Positions 33,030-41,403 of a DNA stretch of 64,000 nt are shown here, piece after piece. How positions within the stretch are numbered: the stretch's first letter is position 1; every line of letters starts with the position of its first letter. The notes below the pieces were generated by a model, which was not told where the DNA came from, made no database searches, and saw nothing but the letters and a program-made list of their open reading frames with translations. Origin of the DNA: Sysuimicrobium calidum (GTDB taxonomy: Bacteria > Sysuimicrobiota > Sysuimicrobiia > Sysuimicrobiales > Sysuimicrobiaceae); NCBI GenBank assembly GCA_031459935.1, contig JAVKHN010000001.1:113144-177143 (forward strand), in the 5' to 3' direction. A program made the translations under genes and the position numbers.

Positions 33030-34265
33030 CTAGAAGAGGCTCATCTGCGCGGGCCGCCCGCCCTCCGATGCATCCTCTCCCTCCGCGAACAGGTGGATGC
33101 GGCCGAACTCCCCGTCGTACCCGGGCTCGATGTGCACCTGCCCTGTGCGCATGCGCAAGATCCCCTCCACCACGCGAGGCGGTGTGACCTTTCGCAGCTC
33201 CTCTAGCGGCACGTCCATGAGCACCGCGAACTCCCCTCCGAAGCGCTCCACGAGCTTCAGGTACTCCTCCCGCACCCGCACGGTCCCCACTCCCTGCTCC
33301 AGCGCCTCTGCCAGGATCTCCTCCAGGGGGATGAGGTTGCGGTAGGGAGGCCGCCCGGGAGGGACCGTCTCCTCCGGTCGGTCCGCCAGGGACTCCACCC
33401 GGTGCAGCACGCCCACCGTTACGGGCCGGCCGCACTTCGGGCACCGGCCTCCAAGCGCACGGGTCTCCCGGGGGTGCAGCCGCACGCCACAGGCACGGTG
33501 GCCGTCGTAGTGGTACTTCCCCTCCTCCGGGAAGAACTCGATGGTGTAGGTCACCCGGCCCGCGCGGATGGCCTCCACGATCCCGTCGTAGCTCAGCTCC
33601 GCCTCCAGGGCCGTGGCCTCCCGCCCGAGCTTGTTGGGGGAGTGAGCGTCGCTGAAGGAGACCAGGGTGATCCCGTCGAGCCGGGAGATCCGCCAGTTCA
33701 TGGGCGGATCGCTCGAGAGTCCTGTCTCGATGGCCCGCACGTGTCGCAGTTGATCCCGGAAGCACTCCTCCAGGGAATCGAAGCCCGACTGCGACCCGAA
33801 CACGGAGAACCACGGGGTCCAGGCGTGCGCGGGGATCACCAGGCAGCGGGGCGAGATCTCCATCACGTACTCCACCAGCTTCGCGCAGCTGAGGGTCAGG
33901 GTGGGGCGTCCGTCCGCCGCCAGGTTCCCGAACCGGCCCAGCACCGCGTTGATCCGGTCGCACACCTCGAAGGAGGGGCTCAGGAGGAGGGTGTGCACCT
34001 TTCGGAGTTTCCCGTCCTGTGGGTAGACGCTGCTGACCTCCACGGTGAGCACAAACCGCGTCCCCTGGTACTCAAAAAGCCCGTCCTCCGCGGGGCGCAG
34101 CTTGCTGCGCAGCTCCCGCAGCCACAGGGGATGCGTGAAATCGCCCGTGCCCACCACCTGAATCCCCTTGCGCCGGGCCCACAGGCTCAGGCTCTCCACG
34201 TCCATGTCCCGGCTGGTGGCCCGGCTGTACTTTGAGTGCAGGTGGAGATCGCACAGGATGGCCAT
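33030..34265 (-). CDS. Endonuclease Q family PHP nuclease
   Basis: Predicted repair nuclease that cuts 5' to deaminated bases (uracil, hypoxanthine, xanthine) and possibly AP sites, as described for archaeal and a few bacterial EndoQ enzymes. 411 residues: a PHP domain with DLHLHSKYSRATSRDMD, TGDFTHPLW, VIPAHAWTPWFS and SFSDAHSPN, then a zinc module GGRCPKCGRPVTVGVLHRV with a family-typical tail. The last five residues, QMSLF (407-411), match the beta-clamp-binding consensus. GGAGGAGG precedes the ATG. It sits upstream of rlmI on the same strand. Confidence 0.85.
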   Translation of the reverse strand: MAILCDLHLHSKYSRATSRDMDVESLSLWARRKGIQVVGTGDFTHPLWLRELRSKLRPAEDGLFEYQGTRFVLTVEVSSVYPQDGKLRKVHTLLLSPSFEVCDRINAVLGRFGNLAADGRPTLTLSCAKLVEYVMEISPRCLVIPAHAWTPWFSVFGSQSGFDSLEECFRDQLRHVRAIETGLSSDPPMNWRISRLDGITLVSFSDAHSPNKLGREATALEAELSYDGIVEAIRAGRVTYTIEFFPEEGKYHYDGHRACGVRLHPRETRALGGRCPKCGRPVTVGVLHRVESLADRPEETVPPGRPPYRNLIPLEEILAEALEQGVGTVRVREEYLKLVERFGGEFAVLMDVPLEELRKVTPPRVVEGILRMRTGQVHIEPGYDGEFGRIHLFAEGEDASEGGRPAQMSLF

Positions 34266-34377
34266 GGCCTCCTCCCTCAGGCTCTTCCCCTTGAGGATAC
34301 CTCCGGGACGACCCGGCGGGGGGAATTCCCCGGAGCTGCTGGACGTTTGTGGGCTCAGCAGGAGCCGGAGGAGAGCC

Positions 34378-35388
34378 ATGGAGTGGCAGTGGACGGTCGC
34401 GGGGAACCAGACGGGACAGCAGGATGCCGGGTCGCCATCCCCCGCAGAGGAAGAGGTCCTGGATGCGTACTCCCGGGCCGTGGTGCGGGCCGTGGAGCGC
34501 GTGGGGCCCGCGGTGGTGAGCGTGGGGCTTGTGCGCCGGCGGGGGATGGCGGAGGTGCGGGGAATCGGAAGCGGGGTGATCCTCACCCCGGATGGGTATG
34601 TGCTCACCAACAGCCACGTGGTGCGGGGTGCGGACCGCATCGAGGTGCGCCTGGTGGATGGTCGGGAGTTCACGGCCCGGACGGTGGGGGAAGATCCCCA
34701 TACGGATCTCGCGGTGCTGCGGGTGCCGGAAAGCGGGCTTCCCGCCGCGGTGCTCGGGGACTCCTCCAAGCTCCGGGTGGGGCAGCTGGTGGTCGCCATC
34801 GGGAACCCCCTGGGGTTTTCCGCCACGGTCACCGCGGGCGTGGTGAGCGCCCTGGGCCGCACCCTCCGTTCGGAGACGGGCAGGCTCATCGAGAACGTGA
34901 TCCAGACGGACGCGGCCCTCAATCCCGGAAACTCCGGGGGGCCGCTTGTGGACGCCCGGGGAGAGGTGGTGGGGATCAACACCGCGGTGATCGCGGGTTC
35001 CCAGGGGCTGTGCTTCGCCATCCCCGTGAACACCGCGAAGTGGGTGGTTGCCCAGCTCATCCGCTACGGCCGGGTGCGACGGGCGTACCTGGGGATCGTG
35101 GCCTCCACGGTCCCCGTGAACCGCGGCCTCGCGGTGCGTCACCGACTCGGTGCTTCCACCGCGGTGCGGGTGCTGGAGGTCCAGCCGGGCTCTGCGGCAG
35201 AGCGGGCGGGGCTGCGACCGGGCGATCTCCTGGTGGCGCTGCAGGGCCGGCCCGTGCGCAGCCTGGACGACCTGCAGGCGGTGCTGGGCCAGCACCCCCC
35301 GGGCGTCCCGCTCGCGGTGCACGGAATCCGGAATGGCCAGCGGTTTGAGCTGGAGGCGGTGCCCGGGGAGCTGGTAGACGAACTGTAG
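34378..35388 (+). CDS. HtrA-like serine protease without visible signal peptide
   Basis: S1C trypsin-like protease with PDZ domain, 336 residues. Triad: His in TNSHVVRG, Asp in PHTDLAVLRV, Ser in NPGNSGGPLV. PDZ begins near STAVRVLEVQPGSAAERAGLRPGD. The N-terminus (MEWQWTVAGNQTG) is hydrophilic with no signal peptide or membrane anchor, and extending the frame upstream reveals none, so the protein may act in the cytoplasm. GGAGGAG precedes the ATG. It lies 2 bp from the exported hydrolase gene, which suggests co-transcription. Confidence 0.88.
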   Translation: MEWQWTVAGNQTGQQDAGSPSPAEEEVLDAYSRAVVRAVERVGPAVVSVGLVRRRGMAEVRGIGSGVILTPDGYVLTNSHVVRGADRIEVRLVDGREFTARTVGEDPHTDLAVLRVPESGLPAAVLGDSSKLRVGQLVVAIGNPLGFSATVTAGVVSALGRTLRSETGRLIENVIQTDAALNPGNSGGPLVDARGEVVGINTAVIAGSQGLCFAIPVNTAKWVVAQLIRYGRVRRAYLGIVASTVPVNRGLAVRHRLGASTAVRVLEVQPGSAAERAGLRPGDLLVALQGRPVRSLDDLQAVLGQHPPGVPLAVHGIRNGQRFELEAVPGELVDEL

Positions 35389-35390
35389 GG

Positions 35391-36827
35391 ATGCCGGTTC
35401 TGGGACTTGCGCTCGGCTTGGTTCTCGCGCTCGGCGGGGTGGTCCGCGAGCGGATAGAGGTCGCGGGGTTTGCGGAACCGCACACCCCACCCGCCCTCAA
35501 CCGGAGCGTGGCCTTCCGGTACGTGGATCTGGATCGCCCGCCCCGGGCGGTTTTGGTGCTGATCCCCGGGCTGAGCGGCGGAGCGGGCTCTTTGGGCCTT
35601 CTGGCCCGGGCTTTGGCGGCCCAGGGACCGGTGGAGGTGTGGGTCTGGGAGCGCCGCAGTAACCTCCTGGAGGATCACACGGGTCTGCGGGAGGCCCTGC
35701 GGACGCAGAACCCCGCGTTTGCGGTGGCCTACTCCTTCGCGCCAGGGTTCGAGCTGGGGGGCCGGCGGTTTGCCGAACCGGACCCTCAGGTCCTCCGGGC
35801 CATGGCCCACTGGGGCCTGGACGTGCATCTCCGGGACCTGCACGCCCTCCTCCAGGAGATCGGGCGACGGCTTCCGGGAATGCCCGTCTTCCTGGGTGGG
35901 CACTCCCTCGGGGGAGTGCTGGCGGCCCTGTACGCCGCCTACGACTTCGGCACCGAAGCCGATCCGGATCCGGGACTCCGCCACGTGCGGGGTCTTGTGT
36001 TCCTCGACGGGCTCCCGGTCCCCGTGCTTCCGGCCATCGACGAGCGGGCGTACCGGAGCGGGTTCGTGCTCCCCATGGTGGGGCGCGTTCCGGGGGTGGA
36101 GGGTTTGGTGCAGGGACACGTCCCCCCCTACCTGGCCTTCTCCACCCTCAATCCGACCCTCACCCGGGCCCTCTCCGTGGCCATGCTCCTCGCGCGGTTT
36201 CGGCCGCAGGAGCGTGCCAGCTTCCCCCTGGCCCCCACCTATCCCATGCCGCTCACCAACGAGGCCGCGCTGGGGATGAGCCTGGACGACAACGCGCAGC
36301 GGAACTTCGCTCTCCGCTCGCGTCTGGGCCTTCCGGACGGCACCTTCGAACTCGTCCCGGATCCCTCCGGCCGCAGCCGGGGACTCGTCGTCCTCTCCTC
36401 CCTGCGTCCCCACCCGGGCCGGGAGCTGGTGGGATGGCGCAACGGTCCGGATGTCGGGGAGCCCACGGACCTGCGGGAGCTCAGCTCCGCCGGGGTGGAC
36501 GAGGAAACGGACTTCTCGGAGTGGTATTTCCCCCTGCGGTTGCTCCTGGACGTCGCGGTGACGGTGCGTATGGAACCCTCGCCCCGGGTCCCAGACATCG
36601 GGCGGATCCGCCCACCGGGCACCCTGGATCTGCCCATGCTGTCCGTTGGCGCGGGACAGGGAATCCTGCGGCATCCCTGGATGCACCGGCTCTTCTTGCG
36701 CCGGACCGCAAGCCGCGACGCCACCGTGCACATCCTGCCGGAGGCCGCGCACCTAGACGTGGTGACCGCCCGGGAGAATCCCGCGGTCCCCCTTCTTCTG
36801 CGATGGGTGGTGGATCGGATCCCGTGA
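35391..36827 (+). CDS. Exported alpha/beta hydrolase, unknown substrate
   Basis: A 478-residue protein with a short hydrophobic N-terminus (VLGLALGLVLALGGVV), probably a signal or anchor. The alpha/beta hydrolase core has the oxyanion region VLIPGLSGGAG, nucleophile elbow GGHSLGG and a late histidine in LPEAAHLDVV. The family is otherwise unrecognised, and a large insertion separates elbow and histidine. It starts 2 bp after the HtrA-like gene and ends 10 bp before the DUF192 gene. Esterase or lipase activity is only a fold-level guess. Confidence 0.65.
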   Translation: MPVLGLALGLVLALGGVVRERIEVAGFAEPHTPPALNRSVAFRYVDLDRPPRAVLVLIPGLSGGAGSLGLLARALAAQGPVEVWVWERRSNLLEDHTGLREALRTQNPAFAVAYSFAPGFELGGRRFAEPDPQVLRAMAHWGLDVHLRDLHALLQEIGRRLPGMPVFLGGHSLGGVLAALYAAYDFGTEADPDPGLRHVRGLVFLDGLPVPVLPAIDERAYRSGFVLPMVGRVPGVEGLVQGHVPPYLAFSTLNPTLTRALSVAMLLARFRPQERASFPLAPTYPMPLTNEAALGMSLDDNAQRNFALRSRLGLPDGTFELVPDPSGRSRGLVVLSSLRPHPGRELVGWRNGPDVGEPTDLRELSSAGVDEETDFSEWYFPLRLLLDVAVTVRMEPSPRVPDIGRIRPPGTLDLPMLSVGAGQGILRHPWMHRLFLRRTASRDATVHILPEAAHLDVVTARENPAVPLLLRWVVDRIP

Positions 36828-36837
36828 GGAGAGCTCC

Positions 36838-37287
36838 ATGCGGTTGTTGGTCCTGGCGGTCCTGGTGATCATGGCGGCGCAGCCGGTAGCGGCCCCGGAG
36901 TTCAAGCGGGGCGTCGTGACCCTCCTGCAGGGGTCCCGGCGCGTGGTGGTACAGGTGGAGGTGGCGGATACCCCACAGACCCGGGCCCGGGGCCTCATGT
37001 TCCGCACCCACCTCCCCGAGAGCCACGGCATGCTCTTCCTGTTCGAGTCCCCACAGCGCCTGGCCTTCTGGATGAAGAACACCCTGATCCCCCTCTCCAT
37101 CGCCTTCATGGACACCCGCTGGCGGATCGTGGACATCCAGGACATGGACCCGCCCCGCCCGGGTGGCGAGATCCCCATCTACGTCTCCCGCGTGGAGGCC
37201 CAGTATGCCCTCGAGGTGAATCAGGGATTCTTCGCGCGGCACGGGATCACCGTGGGCGCGCTGGTCCGCTACCGACCGCTGCGCTGA
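36838..37287 (+). CDS. DUF192 family exported protein
   Basis: 149 residues with a signal peptide (LLVLAVLVIMAAQPVAA) and a DUF192 domain: VEVADTPQTRARGLMFR, MLFLFESPQRLAFWMKNTL, PLSIAFMD and YALEVNQGFF. The family is widespread and small, with no settled biochemical role. GAGGAGAG precedes the ATG. Its stop and the next start overlap as TGATG, so DUF192 and DUF1850 proteins are translationally coupled. Confidence 0.85.
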   Translation: MRLLVLAVLVIMAAQPVAAPEFKRGVVTLLQGSRRVVVQVEVADTPQTRARGLMFRTHLPESHGMLFLFESPQRLAFWMKNTLIPLSIAFMDTRWRIVDIQDMDPPRPGGEIPIYVSRVEAQYALEVNQGFFARHGITVGALVRYRPLR

Positions 37288-37718
37288 TGCTTTGGCTGCT
37301 CCTTCTCGTTCTGGCGCTTCCTCCTGGGCGTTCCGGGACGTCCCAGATCCTTCTCTGCCTGCGGGAGTCCCCCTTCTTCGAGCTTCGGTACGTGCACTCC
37401 GTGGAGCGGACCCCCGTGGTCGAGACCTACCGGATCCAGGGTGGAAGGCTCGTGCTCGTGGGGATGCGGTTCCGGTCTGTGGGGTGGGGGCTTCCCTCGG
37501 AGGGATATGTCCGGCAGAATGGATGGTTCGTGGTCTCCGGCCTGCACCGACCCCTGGGCGCCCTGCGCCTGCGCGTCATGCGGCTCAACCGATACCTCCT
37601 GGTGGCGGAGCGTCAGACCCTGCCCCTTCTCTCGCTCGCGGGCGAGGGAGGTGTGCTTGTTCTCTCCGCGGGGCGAGTTCCCGGTTGTACCCGCGTCCTC
37701 CGGATCGTCCGCGCCTGA
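37287..37718 (+). CDS. DUF1850 family protein
   Basis: 143 residues with a hydrophobic N-terminus (LWLLLLVLALPPG) and the DUF1850 core FFELRYVHSVERTPVVETY, RSVGWGLPSEGY. DUF1850 genes are often near TAXI-type TRAP transporter genes, but none is present here. ATG at 37287 overlaps the DUF192 stop. The likely hppA promoter overlaps its 3' end. Function unknown. Confidence 0.75.
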   Translation: MLWLLLLVLALPPGRSGTSQILLCLRESPFFELRYVHSVERTPVVETYRIQGGRLVLVGMRFRSVGWGLPSEGYVRQNGWFVVSGLHRPLGALRLRVMRLNRYLLVAERQTLPLLSLAGEGGVLVLSAGRVPGCTRVLRIVRA

Positions 37719-37743
37719 CCCCCGCGATCCGAGTTGGTAAGAT
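37715..37743 (+). promoter_or_regulatory. Candidate sigma-A promoter of hppA
   Basis: CTGACC (4/6 to TTGACA) at 37715-37720, 17-nt spacer, TAAGAT at 37738-37743 with TG-n just upstream. The -35 overlaps the DUF1850 stop codon. Confidence 0.5.
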
Positions 37744-37811
37744 AGGGGATGGCCTCCCGGAGGAGGCTCCGGGAGCGGAGAGTCTCCGGTAGGAATTTCA
37801 GGAGGATCGGG

Positions 37812-40142
37812 ATGTCTGAGGCCAAGATCGTTCTCCCGCCCTTCTCGGGTACCGAGCTGAGCCTGCTGTGGGCGGTGCTGGGTTCCGCCTTTCTGGCCCT
37901 CTTGTACGGAGCCTACCTCCGGGCCCGCGTGCTGCGGGCGGACCCTGGGCCGGAGGCCATGGTCTCCGTGGCCCGCGCCATCCAGGAAGGGGCGTACGCG
38001 TACCTGAGCCGGCAGTTCCGCACCATGGCTTGGTTCATCGCGCTCCTCACGGTGGGGCTGTACCTCCTGTACCTCCCCCTCTACCGGGAGAAACCCATCC
38101 TGGCGGTGGGGGTGGCGGGTGCGTTCCTCATGGGCTGCCTGGCCTCCTACGGCGCGGGGTATGTGGGGATGACCTCCGCGGTGCAGGGGAACGTGCGCGT
38201 GGCGAACGCGGCCCGCCGGTCGTTCAAGGAGGCCCTGGAACTCGCGTTTCAGGCGGGCACCATCTCCGGGATGTTCACGGTCGGGTTGGGGCTTCTCGGA
38301 GCCGTGATCATCTTCATGCTCTTCCGTGAGGATGCCATGCGGGTCCTCGTGGGCTTCGGGTTCGGCGGGTCCCTGGTGGCCGCCTTCATGCGGGTGGGGG
38401 GCGGGATCTACACGAAGGCCGCGGACGTGGGTGCGGATCTCGTGGGAAAGGTGGAGGTGGGAATCCCGGAGGACGATCCCCGCAACGCGGCCGTCATCGC
38501 GGACAACGTGGGCGACAACGTGGGGGACTGCGCGGGGATGGCCGCGGACGTCTTCGAGTCCTATGAGGTGACCCTGGTGGCCGCCATCATCCTCGGGGCC
38601 GCCACCCTGCTGGATCCCCTCTTCCGGGCTCGGTTCCCGGACGAGGCGGCCGCCCAGGCCTTTGCCCTCAAGCTCATCCTTTTCCCGCTGCTGGTGCGGG
38701 CCGTGGGCGTGTTCGCCTCCGTGGTGGGGACCTGGGTGGTGCGGGGTTCGGACGAGGAGGTGGGGGATCCCATGAGGCCCATCAGCCGGGGATTCTGGAC
38801 CGCCGCCCTTCTGGCTACCGTGGGGTTCGGCGTCGTCACCCACGTGTACCTGGGAGACTGGCGGTTCTTCTGGGCCACCTTCATGGGCATCGTGCTCGCG
38901 GTGGTGATCGAGCGCATCACGGACTACTACACGCACACGGATCGCCCACCCGTCACGGAGATCGCCTACGCTAGCAAGACGGGTTCCGCCACCCTCCTGC
39001 TGACGGGGCTGGGGCTGGGGATGGAGAGCAGCGTGTGGTCCATCGTGGCCATTGGAGCCACCATCCTGGCTTCCTTCGCCATCTTCGGCGGGGATCTTGC
39101 GCTTTCGGCCTACGGGATCGCGCTCGCGGGCCTGGGGCTGTTGACCACCACGGGCTTCATCCTCGCTGAGGACACGTACGGGCCCATCGTGGACAACGCG
39201 AACGGGATCTTCGAGATGTCGGGGGTGGAGCGGGGCGGGTCCCTCGCGGGCCGGATCGTGGCCCGGCTGGACCAGGTGGGCAACACCACGAAGGCCCTTA
39301 CCAAGGGGTTCGCCATCGCCACCGCGGTGGTGGCGGCCACGGCCCTGTTCCGCTCGTACATCGACGAGGCGCGCCTGCTGGCGGATCCCGGGGAACTGCA
39401 GCGCGCGGTGCAGGCGGGAGGCCAAGGCCTTCTGGCGGCCCTGGAGCGGATCGGCATCCAGGTGAACCTGCCCCTGGTGTTCATCGGACTGCTGGTGGGC
39501 GGGGCAGTGCCGTTCCTGGTCTCCGCGTTCCTCGTGCGGGCCGTGGGCCGGTCCGCCTTCCAGGTGGTGGAAGAGGTGCGCCGGCAGTTCCGGGAGATCC
39601 CGGGTCTCCTGGAGGGCCGGGCCCGGCCGGAGTACTCCCGGTGCGTGGACATCGTGACCGCCGCGGCCCAACGGGAACTGTTGCCCAGCGCCCTCGTGGC
39701 CATCTCGGCCCCGGTGCTGGTGGGGTTCGGACTGGGAGCCGGGGCCCTGGGCGGGTATCTCGCGGGCGCCATCCTCACCGCGCAGCTGCTGGCGGTGTTC
39801 ATGGCGAACACGGGCGGGGCCTGGGACAATGCGAAGAAGAAGATCGAGGACGGGTATCTCGGCGGAAAGGGCACGGACTACCACAAGGCCGCGGTGGTGG
39901 GGGACACCGTGGGCGACCCCCTCAAGGACACCGCGGGTCCGGCCCTCAATCCCATCATCAAAGTGATGAACCTGGTGGCCATCCTCATCGCCCCCCTGGT
40001 GATCCAGGACCTTCCCGTGGTGGCCCGGGGCGTGGTGGTGGCGACCGCGCTCGTGGTCATCGCCTTCGCGGTGTGGATGAGCAAGCGGGGGGCGCTCGTG
40101 CAGCGGCCGGGAGCGGTTCCCGTGCCGGAACTGGGCAAGTGA
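37812..40142 (+). CDS. hppA: Membrane-bound K+-independent proton pyrophosphatase
   Basis: Integral membrane pump coupling PPi hydrolysis to H+ export, 776 residues with about 16 helices. Catalytic signatures: DVGADLVGKVEVGIPEDDP, ADNVGDNVGDCAGMAAD and, near the C-terminus, GGAWDNAKKKIEDG and VGDTVGDPLKDTAGPALNP. The potassium-dependence site reads GNTTKA with Lys494; this lysine marks the K+-independent class, whereas K+-dependent enzymes have Ala. AGGAGG precedes the ATG at 37812; the in-frame ATG at 37749 is rejected because it adds a basic unconserved stretch. Confidence 0.95.
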   Translation: MSEAKIVLPPFSGTELSLLWAVLGSAFLALLYGAYLRARVLRADPGPEAMVSVARAIQEGAYAYLSRQFRTMAWFIALLTVGLYLLYLPLYREKPILAVGVAGAFLMGCLASYGAGYVGMTSAVQGNVRVANAARRSFKEALELAFQAGTISGMFTVGLGLLGAVIIFMLFREDAMRVLVGFGFGGSLVAAFMRVGGGIYTKAADVGADLVGKVEVGIPEDDPRNAAVIADNVGDNVGDCAGMAADVFESYEVTLVAAIILGAATLLDPLFRARFPDEAAAQAFALKLILFPLLVRAVGVFASVVGTWVVRGSDEEVGDPMRPISRGFWTAALLATVGFGVVTHVYLGDWRFFWATFMGIVLAVVIERITDYYTHTDRPPVTEIAYASKTGSATLLLTGLGLGMESSVWSIVAIGATILASFAIFGGDLALSAYGIALAGLGLLTTTGFILAEDTYGPIVDNANGIFEMSGVERGGSLAGRIVARLDQVGNTTKALTKGFAIATAVVAATALFRSYIDEARLLADPGELQRAVQAGGQGLLAALERIGIQVNLPLVFIGLLVGGAVPFLVSAFLVRAVGRSAFQVVEEVRRQFREIPGLLEGRARPEYSRCVDIVTAAAQRELLPSALVAISAPVLVGFGLGAGALGGYLAGAILTAQLLAVFMANTGGAWDNAKKKIEDGYLGGKGTDYHKAAVVGDTVGDPLKDTAGPALNPIIKVMNLVAILIAPLVIQDLPVVARGVVVATALVVIAFAVWMSKRGALVQRPGAVPVPELGK

Positions 40143-40215
40143 GGTTCCCGACAACCCTCCGGTAGGTCCGCGCGGGCTTCCGGGTTACCTGCCCGATACA
40201 CGCGGAGGGGAACCT
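40142..40215 (+). promoter_or_regulatory. Inverted-repeat leader upstream of the yceI-like gene
   Basis: Outer arms AGGTTCCC (40142-40149) and GGGAACCT (40208-40215) enclose inner arms AACCC (40153-40157) and GGGTT (40182-40186) around a CCGCGCGG palindrome. The outer 3' arm covers the GGAGGGG ribosome-binding region, so folding could hide it. Speculative. Confidence 0.3.
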
Positions 40216-40221
40216 GGCACC

Positions 40222-40818
40222 GTGGGGATCCGGAAGGTCCTGGGAGCGTGGGGGGCGGTTCTCCTCCTGGCCTCCTCCCGGGGGGGTGCCCAGCCGCTTC
40301 CTGCGGGAGGATTCGTGCTGGTGCCGGAGGCCTCCCGGATCACCTTCTTCGTGCGGGACAACCGGGGCGGGTTTGCGGGATCCGCCCGGGAGATGGAGGG
40401 CCGGGCCCTGGTGCGGCAGGTGGAGGGGTTCGTGTATGCGGCGGAGCTCTGGGTCCGGGTGCCTGCCCGCTCCGCCACTACGGGGCTCGGCCTTCGGGAT
40501 GCCCAGATGCACCGGTCGCACCTGCATACGGATCGCTATCCCCTGGTCGCCTTTACGGGCACGGTCTTTGCGGAACGCGTGCGGGTCGCTTCCGAGTTCC
40601 CCGCGGAGGTCCGGGGGATCCTGCACCTGCACGGGGTTCAGCGGGAGGTCCTGTTTCCGGCCCGCATCACCCCGCTTGTGGACGGGTTCCGCGGCCGGGC
40701 GGAGTTCGTGGTCCGCATGAGCGAGTACGGGATTCCGCTTCCGCGGTTCTGGATCTTCGTGGCGGAGGATCCCGTGCGGGTAGCGGTGGATCTGGTCTTC
40801 CGGACCCCGGGCCCCTAG
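40222..40818 (+). CDS. YceI-like exported lipocalin-fold protein
   Basis: 198 residues with signal peptide (VLGAWGAVLLLASSRGGAQ) and the YceI pattern: LVPEASRITFFVRD, a beta-rich body, MHRSHLHTDRYPLVAFTG, GILHLHGVQREVLFP and a terminal strand. YceI proteins form a beta barrel that binds isoprenoid or other lipids; ligand unknown here. GTG start at 40222. It follows hppA with a structured 79-bp gap and converges with the DUF488 gene. Confidence 0.8.
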   Translation: MGIRKVLGAWGAVLLLASSRGGAQPLPAGGFVLVPEASRITFFVRDNRGGFAGSAREMEGRALVRQVEGFVYAAELWVRVPARSATTGLGLRDAQMHRSHLHTDRYPLVAFTGTVFAERVRVASEFPAEVRGILHLHGVQREVLFPARITPLVDGFRGRAEFVVRMSEYGIPLPRFWIFVAEDPVRVAVDLVFRTPGP

Positions 40819-40854
40819 AGGGCGTAGCCACCAAGACGCGAGACCCTCCTTCCC

Positions 40855-41400
40855 TCAGCCCGGCGCCGGGTAGAGGATCCGGGTCCCCTCCACCTGGGCG
40901 AATCTCGGCAGGCGGTGCGGCGCGCAGCCCTGGTCCGTGATGTGGCGCACGTGCCAGCCGCGGACCAGGAACGCATCGCTCAGCAGCTGCCGGTGGCACC
41001 GCCACGGGCTGGCCTCCGCGCACATGAGGACCATCCGGCGCTGGGCGGCGAGGGCCTCCAGTTCCTGGAGGATGCGTGCGAAGGCCTCCGTGAGCATGAA
41101 GTCCGCGTAGGCCCGAAACGACCCCACCTTCCAGCCCGTGTTGGGGCTTCCGGGTTCCGGTGTGCGGTAGCCGCCCAAGTCCTCCCGCCACACGTATCCC
41201 ATACCCCGGCTTCGCAGGGCCTCCGAGAGGACTTCGCTCCGGAAGTGGGGGAAGCGGCGCGAGGTGGGCCACCGACGCACGTCCACCAGCACCTGGATGC
41301 GGTGCGCCTCCAGGAGGGCGAGGAAGCCTTCCAGGGGGCGGGTGGAGTGGCCGATGGTGTGCACGGTGCGGGGGAGTCTGCAGCCGGACGGAGGACGCAT
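40855..41400 (-). CDS. DUF488 family protein
   Basis: 181 residues with VHTIGHSTRPLEGFLALLE, VLVDVRRWPTSRRFPHF, the GMGYVWREDLGG segment and MVLMCAEASPWRCHRQLL, all DUF488 hallmarks. The conserved Cys and His residues have suggested a metal or redox role, but no activity is established. It follows the znuB stop by 3 bp on the same strand, so it is the last gene of the zinc operon. Confidence 0.85.
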   Translation of the reverse strand: MRPPSGCRLPRTVHTIGHSTRPLEGFLALLEAHRIQVLVDVRRWPTSRRFPHFRSEVLSEALRSRGMGYVWREDLGGYRTPEPGSPNTGWKVGSFRAYADFMLTEAFARILQELEALAAQRRMVLMCAEASPWRCHRQLLSDAFLVRGWHVRHITDQGCAPHRLPRFAQVEGTRILYPAPG

Positions 41401-41403
41401 GTC

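Noticed and set aside
37269..40154. A 961-codon open frame on the minus strand over hppA
   Set aside because: Same reasoning: complete overlap with an unmistakable pump gene and low-complexity His/Gly/Arg composition.
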